DNA of 64,000 nucleotides from Microbacterium mangrovi (GTDB lineage Bacteria; Actinomycetota; Actinomycetes; Actinomycetales; Microbacteriaceae): the NCBI RefSeq assembly GCF_000802305.1, contig NZ_JTDK01000016.1, forward strand, positions 1-64,000, read 5' to 3'. Shown here one piece after another: positions 52,001-60,559 of the stretch (the first letter of the stretch is position 1; the number at the start of each line of letters is the position of its first letter). The translations under genes were made by a program, and so were the position numbers. The notes below the pieces were generated by a model. That model did no database searches and had not been told where the DNA came from. It worked only from the letters and a program-made list of their open reading frames with translations.

Positions 52001-54149
52001 CGTGCACGGCGTCGCCCTGGCGATGCACGGAGACTGGCCGGCCGACGTCTGGGCGGCAGCCGCCCTCGTCGGCGGACTGGCGGCCGCTGCCCTCGCGGCA
52101 CGGATCGCGGCGGTGCCGTCCCGCGTCGCGGGCGCCGGAGCCGGCGCGGCATCCCTGTTGTCCGCTGCCCCGCCCGCCGTGCTGTGCCTGCATCCGTCTG
52201 TGCCGATGTGGATGCTGCTGGCGCCGATCGTCGTGCTGGGCGTCGTGCACGCGGCGACGGCGCTGCCGACGCTGTGGCCGCTGGATGCGGCGGCGTCGCG
52301 GTGGGCGTCGCTGACGTCGGTCGTCGGACTCGGCGCCGTGAGCATCGCCGTCAGCGGCATCGACCCGTTCGATCCGGTGTCGATTCTCGTCGGGGCGTCG
52401 CTGGTCACCGCGGGCATCCTGGGCGGGCGGACCTGGCTCGCCTGGACGGGGGCGGCGATCACGGTCCTCCCCTCGGTCGCCGCGAGCGATCACCCGGCGC
52501 TGCGTCCGCTCCTCCTGGTCGCGGCGGCGGCCGTGGTCTTCGGCGTCTCCCGCTGGATCCCGCGCCGCGTGGGCTCGGTTCCGGTTCGGACGATCGCCCT
52601 CGCCGCCGCGACCGGCGCTGCGGTCGGCGCCGCGGCCGTCCGCGGGCTCGCCGTGGCCGCCGATCCTGCTCTCGTCGCCGCCGAGCCGTGGGCCGGGATG
52701 CCGTGGGCCGCCGAGGTCTGGGCGGCGATCGTCCTGGTGGGCGGCCTCGTCGGCGCGGTGCTGCTCGACCGGCTGGGCGAGGTGCGTGCCGACGTCGCGC
52801 CCTGGGTCGCGTCCAGCGCGATCGCCGTCGCCACGCTCCCCGTGCTCGTCCTGCTGGCTCACGGCACCCAGCCCTTGGCGGTGGTCCTGCCGCCGCTCCT
52901 GACCCTCGCCGCGCTGCGAGTGGCGGTCTGCATCCCCGGGCGCAGGCCCTGGTCTCACCCGCTCGTCGGGGCGACCGCGGTGGCCGCGTCGGCCGTGGTC
53001 GGCGCTGTCATCCTGCTTCTGGACCACATCGATCCGTTCGACCTCGTCACGGTGACTGTGGGCGCGTCGGTTCTCGTCGGCGGCGCCCTTTCCGGCCGCG
53101 CGGCGGCGGTGTGGGCGGGAGCCGCCGTCGCGGTCGTCCCGAGCGCCCTCGCCGGCGGGGATTCCGCCCTGCGCCCGGTGGTCCTCGCCGGGGTCGGAAT
53201 CGCGCTCATCGTCGCGATCCCGTGGATCCCGCGCCTTTTCCGGCGTACCCCGCTGCGACTGATTGCGCTCTGCTCGGCGCTGACGGCGTCGACCGGCGCG
53301 GCGGCGATCCGCGCGATCGAGCTCGGCGGCGAGGCTCAGTCGGGTGCGTCGTCGTCCGTGCTGCCGGGCATCGCCATACCGGTGACCGTCGCGATCGGCG
53401 CGTGGGCGGCGTTCGCCCTCGCAGCGGGTCTCTGGGCGGTCATCCGCCGGCAGCGGCACACGGTCACGAACGCCCGGCTCGATGCGGCCCTGGCCTCCGC
53501 GGTCGTCGTGGCATCCGCCGTTCCGGTGCTTCTCAGCACCGATCTCCCGCGTCCGGTGCTGCTCGCCCTGGCACCGGTCGTCATCCTCGGGATGCTGCAC
53601 GTGCTGACGGCGCTGCCCGGCATCCCGCCCCTGGCGCACCGGCTCACCGTCTGGACCGTCCTCGTCACTCTGCTGGTCACCGCGGGCGTCACGATGCTCG
53701 CGGGCGTCGTGGATCCCGTCGACCTGGTCACGGTGGTGGCCGGAGCCGCGATGACCACGGCCGGAGCGGTCCGCATGCGTCGTGATCCGTCGCTGCACAG
53801 CTGGCCCGCCCTCGGCGCCGGGCTGAGCGTGCTGCTCGTGCCGTCGCTCGTCGCCGACTTCGGCGACCCGCAGACGTGGCGGCTCGTCTCGCTCGGCGTC
53901 GTGGCCTTCGCACTGATGCTGGTCGGCGTGTTCGCCCGTCTGCAGGCGCCGTTCCTGCTCGGCGCGGGAGTGCTGGCCGTGCACGGCATCAACCAGCTGT
54001 GGCCGATGATCGCGCTCGCCTACGCCCAGGTGTGGTGGTGGCTATGGCTCGCGATCGCGGGCGTCATCCTCATCGTCATCGCCGCGACCTACGAGCGGCA
54101 GCTGCGCTTCGCGAAGCGCGTGATCGGCACGGTGGCCGCGCTCCGGTGA
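49068..54149 (+). CDS. very large SCO7613-type membrane protein
   Basis: The 1693-residue protein starts with a zinc-ribbon-like pair of CxxC motifs (Cys31, 34, 43, 46), then an Ala/Glu/Arg-rich helical stretch (about 75-125), an Ala/Pro linker, and about 1500 residues of membrane helices. It belongs with actinobacterial proteins of the SCO7613 C-terminal domain group, of unknown function. Segments of about 220-250 residues repeat, marked by 'DPFDPVSILVGAS' / 'DPFDLVTVTVGAS' / 'DPVDLVTVVAGA' and by 'LAWTGAxxxVLPSV'. It follows the Pr6Pr gene by 61 bases. Confidence 0.8.
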   Translation: MSDSLGGSGAATVMPPQWPADPTAFADTAKCPICFTPISTMVCAVCGLDVRMPGLAPVLEAGRSIQRLVGERTEMLVSVRTQQALRDAHTAAVRREQEAARRREDERQAAEQAEAAARAEAARVAAPAPEAAAAPSAAAPAPAPAPADEPRPRAFAHRFSMQFTILSVGVILTSVAAVVFLFWAYLVASLEVRSLIIAVGSIGVLALAWFLRRRGLIVTGEGVGIVAIVLLLLDVWIVRANDAFGSGTIDEAAYYGGTALILAAALAAARRLTGLRSAGYAAAGLAPIGAALFASSFAPEQGSTRFWVGGLAALLVGVAARLLPRSRPATVMTVESGVLGLGAVLGAADALPDLPWHALLTLGVAAGMWGALIAAVPVRARRLRVVCAVVAGGAAALAPVVAATQELALEAGAWVAPAGAGLVTAGIAALRGRIRPNVGGGAVLSAAVVTTIAALPGLLLGVLRAVTVAAAPAGGWLVGGDGAPASYGPVVTGAAAAVAPLAVAVAAGASLFVRRRLGAVPWLPALFLAWAALAAATYPDPALSATADVAIAVVSLGLATRLHGPGLRVVLTTAEMLAGILLLAIAWTDAALFLPTTTAFVAVGVVGAALAPRVWPSASGMPARAIHLAIASAVLCVSAAAVPLWAPAARITLVEPWTSAGPWLVLGSAGVLAAALAVRPLDRVATWAVSAPALLGAAAGLATAATSPASASGAWVPTLVLTVVCGVGVTVDRRSHLRTCLAALLPIAAAVTVWHVLPLLAIDRGLRWVAVSAVALVLTASALLIRVPAGRSTAVALFSSSALVGAAAIAGAAGAPQAWLVVLLAAPIPYLIASIDGEPTAGTSPWRHLAWLTPVLGLVALWTALHQAGAGAVEAYTIPTAAVVSAIAVVLAFRRPAAADPSAARFAGRSALAWTGAGVAVLPSVVAGAESSLRAVLTVCAGVLLLALSPWFATRWRGIPVRLIAVTAGGVAVAGAATVHGVALAMHGDWPADVWAAAALVGGLAAAALAARIAAVPSRVAGAGAGAASLLSAAPPAVLCLHPSVPMWMLLAPIVVLGVVHAATALPTLWPLDAAASRWASLTSVVGLGAVSIAVSGIDPFDPVSILVGASLVTAGILGGRTWLAWTGAAITVLPSVAASDHPALRPLLLVAAAAVVFGVSRWIPRRVGSVPVRTIALAAATGAAVGAAAVRGLAVAADPALVAAEPWAGMPWAAEVWAAIVLVGGLVGAVLLDRLGEVRADVAPWVASSAIAVATLPVLVLLAHGTQPLAVVLPPLLTLAALRVAVCIPGRRPWSHPLVGATAVAASAVVGAVILLLDHIDPFDLVTVTVGASVLVGGALSGRAAAVWAGAAVAVVPSALAGGDSALRPVVLAGVGIALIVAIPWIPRLFRRTPLRLIALCSALTASTGAAAIRAIELGGEAQSGASSSVLPGIAIPVTVAIGAWAAFALAAGLWAVIRRQRHTVTNARLDAALASAVVVASAVPVLLSTDLPRPVLLALAPVVILGMLHVLTALPGIPPLAHRLTVWTVLVTLLVTAGVTMLAGVVDPVDLVTVVAGAAMTTAGAVRMRRDPSLHSWPALGAGLSVLLVPSLVADFGDPQTWRLVSLGVVAFALMLVGVFARLQAPFLLGAGVLAVHGINQLWPMIALAYAQVWWWLWLAIAGVILIVIAATYERQLRFAKRVIGTVAALR

Positions 54150-54170
54150 CACCGGGAGCGATCCGGCTCG

Positions 54171-54197
54171 CCGGCGGGCTCGACCGAGTCCCGCCGG
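54171..54197. terminator. hairpin between convergent genes
   Basis: CCGGCGGG (54171-54178) and CCCGCCGG (54190-54197) form a perfect 8-bp stem with an 11-base loop between the SCO7613-type gene and rnj. No T-run, but it is placed where both transcripts should end. Confidence 0.6.
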
Positions 54198-54204
54198 CGG
54201 ACGA

Positions 54205-55878
54205 TCAGGCTTCGATGACCAGCGGCACGATCATCGGGCGACGGCGCAGCTTCTGAGCCACCCAGCGCCCGATCGTGCGACGCACGACCTGCGACAGGGC
54301 GTGGTTGTCGCGTACGCCGTTGCCGGCCGCCTCGGCGAGCGCCGCCGTGATCTTGGGGACGATGTCGTCGAACACCGAGTCGTCCTCGGCGACGCCGCGG
54401 GCGTGCACCTCGGGACCGGAGATGACGCGGCCGGTGGAGGCATCCACCACGACGATCACCGAGATGAAGCCCTCCTCGCCGAGGATGCGCCGGTCTTTCA
54501 GGTCCGCGTCGGTGATCTCGCCCACGCTGGAACCGTCGACGTACACGAAGCCCAGGTCGAGCTGGCCGACGACCGACGCCACCCCGTCGCGCAGATCGAC
54601 GACGGTGCCGTTCTCGCCGATGATGGTGCGTTCGGAGGGGATGCCGGTGTCCTGCGCGAGCTTCGCGTTGGCCATCAGGTGCCGGTACTCGCCGTGCACC
54701 GGCAGCACGTTGCGCGGACGCAGGATGTTGTAGCAGTAGAGCAGTTCGCCCGCCGCCGCGTGCCCCGACACGTGCACCTTCGCGTTGCCCTTGTGCACCA
54801 CCGTCGCGCCGAGCTTCGTGAGCCCGTCGATGACGCGGTAGACCGCGTTCTCGTTGCCCGGGATCAGGCTAGACGCGAGGATGACGGTGTCGCCCGGCCC
54901 CGGCTCGATCGCGTGATCGAGGTTCGCCATGCGGCTCAGCACCGCCATCGGCTCGCCCTGCGAACCGGTCGACATGTAGACGATCCGGTCGTCGGGGAGG
55001 TCCTTGGCCTTCTTGTAGTCGATGAGCACGCCCTCGGGCACCTTCAGGTAGCCGAGGTCGGACGCGATCGTCATGTTGCGCACCATGCTGCGTCCGAGGA
55101 ACGCGACGCGGCGACCGTGGGCGTGTGCGGCATCCAGCACCTGCTGCACGCGGTGCACGTGGCTGGAGAAGCTCGCGACGACGACCCGGCGCGGGGCCTT
55201 CGCGATCACCTGGTCCAAGACCGGGCCGATCGAGCGCTCGGTGGGCGTGAACCCGGGCACGTCGGCGTTCGTGGAGTCGACCAGGAACAGGTCCACGCCC
55301 TCTTCGCCGAGGCGCGCGAACGAGCGCAGGTCGGTGATGCGACCGTCGAGCGGCAGCTGGTCCATCTTGAAGTCGCCGGTCGCCAGCGCCGTGCCCGCGG
55401 GCGTGCGGATCGCGACCGCGAGGGCGTCGGGGATGGAGTGGTTGACCGCGATGAACTCGAGGTCGAACGGTCCGACCTTCTCGTGCTGGCCTTCGCGCAC
55501 CGTGAGGGTGTACGGCTTGATGCGGTGCTCCTTGAGCTTCGCCTCGACGAGGGCGAGCGTGAGGCCGGATCCGATCAGCGGGATGTCACGTGTGAGCTTG
55601 AGCAGGTACGGCACCGCTCCGATGTGGTCCTCGTGGCCGTGCGTGAGCACGACGCCGACGATGTCGTCCAGCCGCCCGCGGATCGGTTCGAAATCCGGCA
55701 GGATCAGGTCGACACCGGGGTGGTGCTCCTCAGGGAACAGCACGCCGCAGTCGACGACGAGGAGCTTGCCCTCGTACTCGAACACGGTCATGTTTCGCCC
55801 GACCTCCCCCAGCCCGCCGAGCGGAATGACACGCAGGGTGCCGGGCTGGAGTGCGGGCGGGTTTGTCGGGTTGGTCAT
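54205..55878 (-). CDS. rnj: ribonuclease J
   Basis: RNase J is a 5'-3' exo- and endonuclease for RNA decay and rRNA maturation. The 557-residue protein has the metallo-beta-lactamase metal motif 'THGHEDHIG' (near 81), the beta-CASP motifs ('DSTNAD', 'SFSSHVHR'), 'VHGEYRH' and a C-terminal domain. Start is ATG 55878 after AGGAACG. dapA is 34 bases upstream, so co-transcription is likely. Confidence 0.96.
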   Translation of the reverse strand: MTNPTNPPALQPGTLRVIPLGGLGEVGRNMTVFEYEGKLLVVDCGVLFPEEHHPGVDLILPDFEPIRGRLDDIVGVVLTHGHEDHIGAVPYLLKLTRDIPLIGSGLTLALVEAKLKEHRIKPYTLTVREGQHEKVGPFDLEFIAVNHSIPDALAVAIRTPAGTALATGDFKMDQLPLDGRITDLRSFARLGEEGVDLFLVDSTNADVPGFTPTERSIGPVLDQVIAKAPRRVVVASFSSHVHRVQQVLDAAHAHGRRVAFLGRSMVRNMTIASDLGYLKVPEGVLIDYKKAKDLPDDRIVYMSTGSQGEPMAVLSRMANLDHAIEPGPGDTVILASSLIPGNENAVYRVIDGLTKLGATVVHKGNAKVHVSGHAAAGELLYCYNILRPRNVLPVHGEYRHLMANAKLAQDTGIPSERTIIGENGTVVDLRDGVASVVGQLDLGFVYVDGSSVGEITDADLKDRRILGEEGFISVIVVVDASTGRVISGPEVHARGVAEDDSVFDDIVPKITAALAEAAGNGVRDNHALSQVVRRTIGRWVAQKLRRRPMIVPLVIEA

Positions 55879-55912
55879 CGCGTTCCTATCGAAAATTGTC
55901 GCCCGGGGCGGT

Positions 55913-56890
55913 TCAGCGGGTGGTGCCGGACACCTTCGGCAGCGCACCGCCGGCGGCCGCGTTGCGGTCGGGGCGGAAGTCCGAGAAGTCGGCACCCGGG
56001 ACGTCCTTCACCAGCGCCAGCTCGTCTTCGATCTTGGCGGCCTCCCACTCCTCCGGCCCCACGAGGGGCAGACGGACGCGGGGGCTGGAGATGCGGCCGA
56101 GGCCGTGCAGGATGTACTTGGTCGCCACGGTGCCGGGCACGTGCGTCATCGCGGCACGCACGAGCGGCTCGAGGCGCTTGTGCTCGGCTGTCGCCGTCTT
56201 GAGGTCGCCGCGGTTGACCGCGTCGACGATCGTGCGGTACGGAGCGGCCGTGATGTTCGCGGTCACGCCGATGAGGCCGGTGGCACCGATCGCGAGGTGC
56301 GGGAGCACGTTCGAGTCGTCACCGGAGAAGTACATGAGGTCGGTCTGGTTGAGCACGCGGCTGACCTCGCTGAAGTCGCCCTTGGCATCCTTGACCGCGA
56401 GGATGTTCGGGTGCTTGGCCAGGCGCAGGATGGTCTCGTACTGGATCGGCACACCGGTGCGGCCGGGGATGTCGTACAGGATCACCGGCAGGTCGGTGGC
56501 GTCGGCCACCAGCCGGAAGTGGGTGAGGATGCCGGCCTGCGTCGGCTTGTTGTAGTACGGCGTGACGATCATGACGCCGTCGGCGCCCGCCTTCTCGCTC
56601 GCCTTGTACAGCTCGATCGCGTGCGCGGTCTCGTTCGAGCCGCCGCCGGTGATGATCTTGGCGCGGCCCGCGGCGACCGACTTGCCGACCTCGACCAGGC
56701 GCAGCTTCTCGGCGTCGGTCAGGGTGGAGGTCTCGCCGGTGGTGCCGGTGACCACGACGCCGTCGCAGCCGGCGTTGATCACGTCGTCGATGTGCTTCTC
56801 GACGCTGGGCCAATCCACTTCGCCGTCGGCCGTCATCGGAGTGACGAGCGCGACCAGCACCTGACCGAAGGGATTGCCCGAATGTGTCAT
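55913..56890 (-). CDS. dapA: 4-hydroxy-tetrahydrodipicolinate synthase
   Basis: DapA condenses pyruvate with aspartate semialdehyde, the first step to diaminopimelate. The 325-residue barrel has 'GTTGETSTL', Tyr139 in 'ILYDIPGRTGVP' and the Schiff-base Lys167 in 'LAVKDAKGD'. TAACCT (56903-56898) is seven bases before the ATG, giving a leaderless start. Confidence 0.96.
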   Translation of the reverse strand: MTHSGNPFGQVLVALVTPMTADGEVDWPSVEKHIDDVINAGCDGVVVTGTTGETSTLTDAEKLRLVEVGKSVAAGRAKIITGGGSNETAHAIELYKASEKAGADGVMIVTPYYNKPTQAGILTHFRLVADATDLPVILYDIPGRTGVPIQYETILRLAKHPNILAVKDAKGDFSEVSRVLNQTDLMYFSGDDSNVLPHLAIGATGLIGVTANITAAPYRTIVDAVNRGDLKTATAEHKRLEPLVRAAMTHVPGTVATKYILHGLGRISSPRVRLPLVGPEEWEAAKIEDELALVKDVPGADFSDFRPDRNAAAGGALPKVSGTTR

Positions 56891-56909
56891 GTACCCCAGG
56901 TTATCGGGA

Positions 56910-57671
56910 TTAGGTTCGGCCGCGTTCCCCGAGGTGCGCGCCGACGTGGTCGGGCAGGAGCGGCAGCAGGCGCCGGATCACGCGGTAGCGCACGGACGGA
57001 ACCGAGACGGATCGGCCGCGTGCGGCATCCCGCAGACCCTCGCGGACGACCTGGGGCGCGTTCAGCCACAGGAACGCCGGGATCCCCTCCTCGCCCGGCG
57101 GCAGGCCGAGCCGCTCGTGGAAGTTGGTGTGCACCCACCCCGGGCAGACGGCGGTCACCGTGACGCCGCGCGGGCCGTAGCGGGCGTTCGCCCACCGGCT
57201 GAACTGCACGAGCCAGCCCTTGACGGCGCCGTAGGTCGAGCGGGGCATGAACGCCGCGATGGAGGCCACGTTGATGATGCGTCCGCTCCCCCGCGCGAGC
57301 ATCGGCCCGAGGACGGCGTGCATGAGGCGCATGGGCACCTCGTCGTGCAGGCGCAGGTGACGGACCTCGTCGGCGATGTCGTTCTGCTCGAAGGCGAGCG
57401 ACAGCCCGACCCCGGCGTTGTTCACGAGAACGTCGATCGGATTCGCGGCGTCGCCCGCTCGGGCCTCGACACGGGTGAGCTGCTCGGCATCCGTCAGATC
57501 GGCCACGAGCACCTCGACGGCGACCCCGTGCGCGCGCAGCCGCACGGCGAGCGCGTCGAGGGCGTCCTGGTCGCGGGCGACGAGCACGAGGTCGGCACCG
57601 CGCGCGGCGAGCTGCCGCGCGAATTCGGCGCCGAGTCCGGAGCTCGCCCCGGTGATGAGGGCCGTGGCCAT
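56910..57671 (-). CDS. short-chain dehydrogenase/reductase
   Basis: The 253-residue protein has the SDR cofactor motif 'TGASSGLG', 'NNAGVG', catalytic Ser in 'VASIAAFM' and the YxxxK in 'STYGAVKGW'. It is a classical NAD(P)-dependent SDR; substrate unknown. Its ATG shares one base with the folA stop (TGATG), so it is part of the thyA-folA operon. Confidence 0.88.
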   Translation of the reverse strand: MATALITGASSGLGAEFARQLAARGADLVLVARDQDALDALAVRLRAHGVAVEVLVADLTDAEQLTRVEARAGDAANPIDVLVNNAGVGLSLAFEQNDIADEVRHLRLHDEVPMRLMHAVLGPMLARGSGRIINVASIAAFMPRSTYGAVKGWLVQFSRWANARYGPRGVTVTAVCPGWVHTNFHERLGLPPGEEGIPAFLWLNAPQVVREGLRDAARGRSVSVPSVRYRVIRRLLPLLPDHVGAHLGERGRT

Positions 57672-58168
57672 CAGCGTTCCAGCCGGAGGAAGCGATAGCG
57701 GATGCCGGTGCGCGAGGTCAGCCAGCCTTCGGCGGGCCGGTGCGCGGTGACGTGCCAGCCGATCACCTCGGGCGCGACAGTGTCGCCCTGCACCTCGATG
57801 TCGAGTTCGGTGACCTCCAGACGGTCGGCGCCGTCGATCGCCGCGGCGAAGATCTGCCCACCGCCGATCACCCACACCCACTCCGGGTCGTCCTGCCCCG
57901 CGAGGTCGAGCGCCGCCCCCAGGGAGCGCACCGTCTCGGCGCCCTCGCCCACGTCATCGTGCGAGGTGACGACGATGTTGCGGCGCCCGGGCAGCGGGCG
58001 GAACCGGTCGGGGAAGGACTCCCACGTGCGCCGGCCCATCACGACCGGCGAGCCGAGGGTGGTCTCTTTGAAGTGCGCCAGGTCTTCGGGGACGTGCCAC
58101 GGCATCCCGCCCTGCGCGCCGATGACACCCGCGGGGGTCTGCGCCCAGATGAGGCCGATCCGGCTCAT
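57671..58168 (-). CDS. folA: dihydrofolate reductase
   Basis: FolA restores tetrahydrofolate used up by ThyA. The 165-residue protein has '[16 protein letters not shown]' with the catalytic Asp/Glu region, '[12 protein letters not shown]' and 'VIGGGQIF'. Its ATG overlaps the thyA stop by four bases. Confidence 0.96.
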   Translation of the reverse strand: MSRIGLIWAQTPAGVIGAQGGMPWHVPEDLAHFKETTLGSPVVMGRRTWESFPDRFRPLPGRRNIVVTSHDDVGEGAETVRSLGAALDLAGQDDPEWVWVIGGGQIFAAAIDGADRLEVTELDIEVQGDTVAPEVIGWHVTAHRPAEGWLTSRTGIRYRFLRLER

Positions 58169-58968
58169 ACGGCGACGGCCGCGCGGATCGTGGGGTGGTG
58201 CTGGTAGTCCTCGATCGCGAAATCCTCGTAGGCGTAGTCGAAGATCGAGGCGGGCGTGCGGGTGAACCGCAGCCGGGGCGCCGGGTAGGGGTCGCGGGTG
58301 AGCTGCTCGGCGACCTGGTCGCGGTGGTTGTCGTAGATGTGGCAGTCACCGCCGGTCCAGACGAAGTCGCCCGGTTCGAGGCCGGTCTGCTGGGCGATCA
58401 TCATCGTCAGCAGCGCGTAGGAGGCGATGTTGAACGGGACGCCCAGGAAGAGGTCGGCGCTTCGCTGGTACAGCTGGCACGACAGTTTGCCGTCGGCGAC
58501 GTAGAACTGGAAGAGGGCGTGGCACGGCGCGAGGGCCATGTCGGGGATGTCGGCCGGGTTCCACGCCGACACGATCAGCCGCCGCGAATCGGGGTTCTGC
58601 CGGATCTGCGCGATCACGTCGCTGATCTGGTCGATCTGGCCGCCGTCGGGCGTCGGCCACGACCGCCACTGCACGCCGTAGACCGGGCCGAGTTCGCCGG
58701 CGGCATCCGCCCATTCGTCCCAGATGGTGACGCCGTTCTCGCGCAGCCACGCCACGTTGGACTCGCCGCGCAGGAACCAGAGCAGCTCGTACGCGATCGA
58801 CTTGAAGTGCACGCGCTTGGTGGTGATGAGGGGGAACCCCTCGGCGAGGTCGAAGCGGATCTGCCGGCCGAACACGCTGGTGGTGCCCGTGCCGGTGCGG
58901 TCGCTCTTGTGGGTGCCGTGGGCGAGGACGTCGCGGAGGAGGTCTTCGTACGGGGTCGCGATGCTCAC
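58165..58968 (-). CDS. thyA: thymidylate synthase
   Basis: ThyA methylates dUMP with methylene-THF. The 267-residue protein has the catalytic Cys149 in '[11 protein letters not shown]', '[10 protein letters not shown]' and 'GDCHIYDNH'. It is the ThyA type, not the flavin ThyX type common at this locus in mycobacteria. GTG 58968 was chosen: TATCGT (58981-58976) lies seven bases before it. The inverted repeat CCGACC-CCG-GGTCGG (58992-59006) covers the expected -35. Confidence 0.95.
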   Translation of the reverse strand: MSIATPYEDLLRDVLAHGTHKSDRTGTGTTSVFGRQIRFDLAEGFPLITTKRVHFKSIAYELLWFLRGESNVAWLRENGVTIWDEWADAAGELGPVYGVQWRSWPTPDGGQIDQISDVIAQIRQNPDSRRLIVSAWNPADIPDMALAPCHALFQFYVADGKLSCQLYQRSADLFLGVPFNIASYALLTMMIAQQTGLEPGDFVWTGGDCHIYDNHRDQVAEQLTRDPYPAPRLRFTRTPASIFDYAYEDFAIEDYQHHPTIRAAVAV

Positions 58969-59090
58969 GGACACCACGATACCGAGGGGGTCCGACCCCG
59001 GGTCGGGATCAGCGGAACCCGCACGTCACTGGGAATTCAAAACAACAATCTGGTGAATATGTCAGCGGTATCGCGTTACCCTGTTCTGTC

Positions 59091-59531
59091 ATGGGTCTGT
59101 TCGTCGCGTGCATGGTTCTGGCCGCGCTCGTGCTCGGGGCCGTGATCGGCGGCATCGTGCTCGCCTGGCGGCGCGGCCGGGTCCTCACCTCCCCCGCCAT
59201 GGACGAGGTCGTGGAGCCCCACCGGCTCGGAGCCGAGGCTCTCGGGGAGAGTGCCACCCTGCTCCAGTTCAGCACGCGCTCGTGCACCCGGTGCCCGGGC
59301 GTCCACCGCGTTCTCGCGGACGTCGCCCGCGACCGGTCGGGCGTGCTGCATCTCGACGTCGACGTGACGCACCGCCCCGACATCGCCCGGCACTTCCGCG
59401 TCATGCAGACGCCCACGACTCTCGTCCTGGACCGCCACGGCATGGTCCAGACGCGCTTCGGCGGCACCCCCGGCCGCAGCGTCGTCGAACTCGAGCTCGC
59501 CCGCCTCACGGCCCAGGCGCACGCCGAGTGA
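59091..59531 (+). CDS. thioredoxin-fold membrane-anchored protein
   Basis: The 146-residue protein has an N-terminal membrane helix (about 3-25) and a thioredoxin-like domain with the redox motif CTRC in 'STRSCTRCPG', and the cis-Pro region 'QTPTTLVLD'. The redox domain may face outward or inward; positive residues after the helix favour an inside location. TACCCT (59077-59082) is eight bases before the ATG. Confidence 0.8.
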   Translation: MGLFVACMVLAALVLGAVIGGIVLAWRRGRVLTSPAMDEVVEPHRLGAEALGESATLLQFSTRSCTRCPGVHRVLADVARDRSGVLHLDVDVTHRPDIARHFRVMQTPTTLVLDRHGMVQTRFGGTPGRSVVELELARLTAQAHAE

Positions 59532-59629
59532 CTGCTCGGACGTCCTGCCGTTAGGCTGGCGTCGGCGCATCCGCGTCGCACCAGACCCGCACGCCCGGAT
59601 CGACGGGCGTCGCACCCCACGGAGGAACA

Positions 59630-60055
59630 ATGAGCGTCACCAGCGAAGCCAGCGCCACCTGGAGCGGAAGCCTGTTCGAGGGCTCCGGCGAGGTCGCCCT
59701 GGAGAGCTCCAACCAGGGCCCGTTCGCCGTCAACTGGAAGGCCCGCAGCGAGGGCTCGACCTCGGTCACCACGCCCGAGGAGCTCATCGCCGCCGCGCAC
59801 TCGTCCTGCTTCAACATGGCGTTCTCGCTCGCCCTCGCCGAGAACGGCACCCCGCCGCAGAAGCTCGAGACGACCGCGTCGGTCACCTTCATCCCGGGCA
59901 CCGGCATCACCGGCAGCCACCTCAACGTGAACGCCGAAGTCGCCGGCCTCTCGCAGGAGGACTTCGCGCGCCTCGCGCAGGAGGCCAAGGCCGGATGCCC
60001 GGTCTCGGCCGCCCTCGCGGGCATCGAGATCACCATCGAGGCGACCCTCGCCTGA
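59630..60055 (+). CDS. OsmC family peroxiredoxin
   Basis: OsmC/Ohr proteins reduce organic hydroperoxides with a Cys pair. The 141-residue protein has 'AHSSCFNMAFSLALAE' (peroxidatic Cys near 63) and 'AGCPVSAAL' (second Cys near 122); sequence between suits the OsmC rather than Ohr branch. A GGAGGA ribosome site precedes the ATG. Confidence 0.9.
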   Translation: MSVTSEASATWSGSLFEGSGEVALESSNQGPFAVNWKARSEGSTSVTTPEELIAAAHSSCFNMAFSLALAENGTPPQKLETTASVTFIPGTGITGSHLNVNAEVAGLSQEDFARLAQEAKAGCPVSAALAGIEITIEATLA

Positions 60056-60072
60056 GGCGCACGCCATCGAGG

Positions 60073-60097
60073 AGGCCGTCCCTTCGGGGGCGGCCTT
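60073..60097. terminator. bidirectional terminator
   Basis: AGGCCGTCCC-TTCG-GGGGCGGCCTT (60073-60097) forms a 10-bp stem with a UUCG loop between the convergent osmC-like gene and the dapB operon. Confidence 0.8.
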
Positions 60098-60109
60098 CGT
60101 CGTTCCGAC

Positions 60110-60559
60110 TCAGGATGCCGAGGCCGCGTGCTCGAGCCGGATCGCCGTGCGCACGGCGTCCCGCGCGCGGCGGCGATCGCCCGATGCGTCGTAGGCGAGA
60201 CCGAGGCGGTACCAGGCGCGCCAGTCGTCGGGGTGCGCCTGCACGTCGTCCCGGTACCGGGGGAAGACCGCATCGGCATCCTCGCGGACGACGCGGCCGC
60301 TCTCGCGCACGGCCACCTCGTCGTCGGGCAGCCCGCCCTCGGCCTCCAGCCGGCGCCCGATCCTCTCCGCCCGGAATCCGAACCACAGTTCGCGCCCGAG
60401 CGCCCATCCGGCCACGAGCGGCAGGATCAGCAGCGCCACGCCCATCACGATCGCGACGGCGGTTCCGGTCCGCAGCAGGGCCACCGCCCAGTTCAGCGAG
60501 ATGACCAGGTAGAGCAGCAGCGCGACCGACATGGTCGCGACGCCGATGCGGGTGCTCAT
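60110..60559 (-). CDS. small membrane protein with a TPR-like tail
   Basis: The 149-residue protein has two membrane helices in its first 55 residues, and a cytosolic tail with one tetratricopeptide-like unit ('DDWRAWYRLGLAYDASGDRRRARDAVRTAIRL' as a pattern, about 110-141). Its ATG overlaps the dapB stop by four bases. Function unknown. Confidence 0.72.
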   Translation of the reverse strand: MSTRIGVATMSVALLLYLVISLNWAVALLRTGTAVAIVMGVALLILPLVAGWALGRELWFGFRAERIGRRLEAEGGLPDDEVAVRESGRVVREDADAVFPRYRDDVQAHPDDWRAWYRLGLAYDASGDRRRARDAVRTAIRLEHAASAS

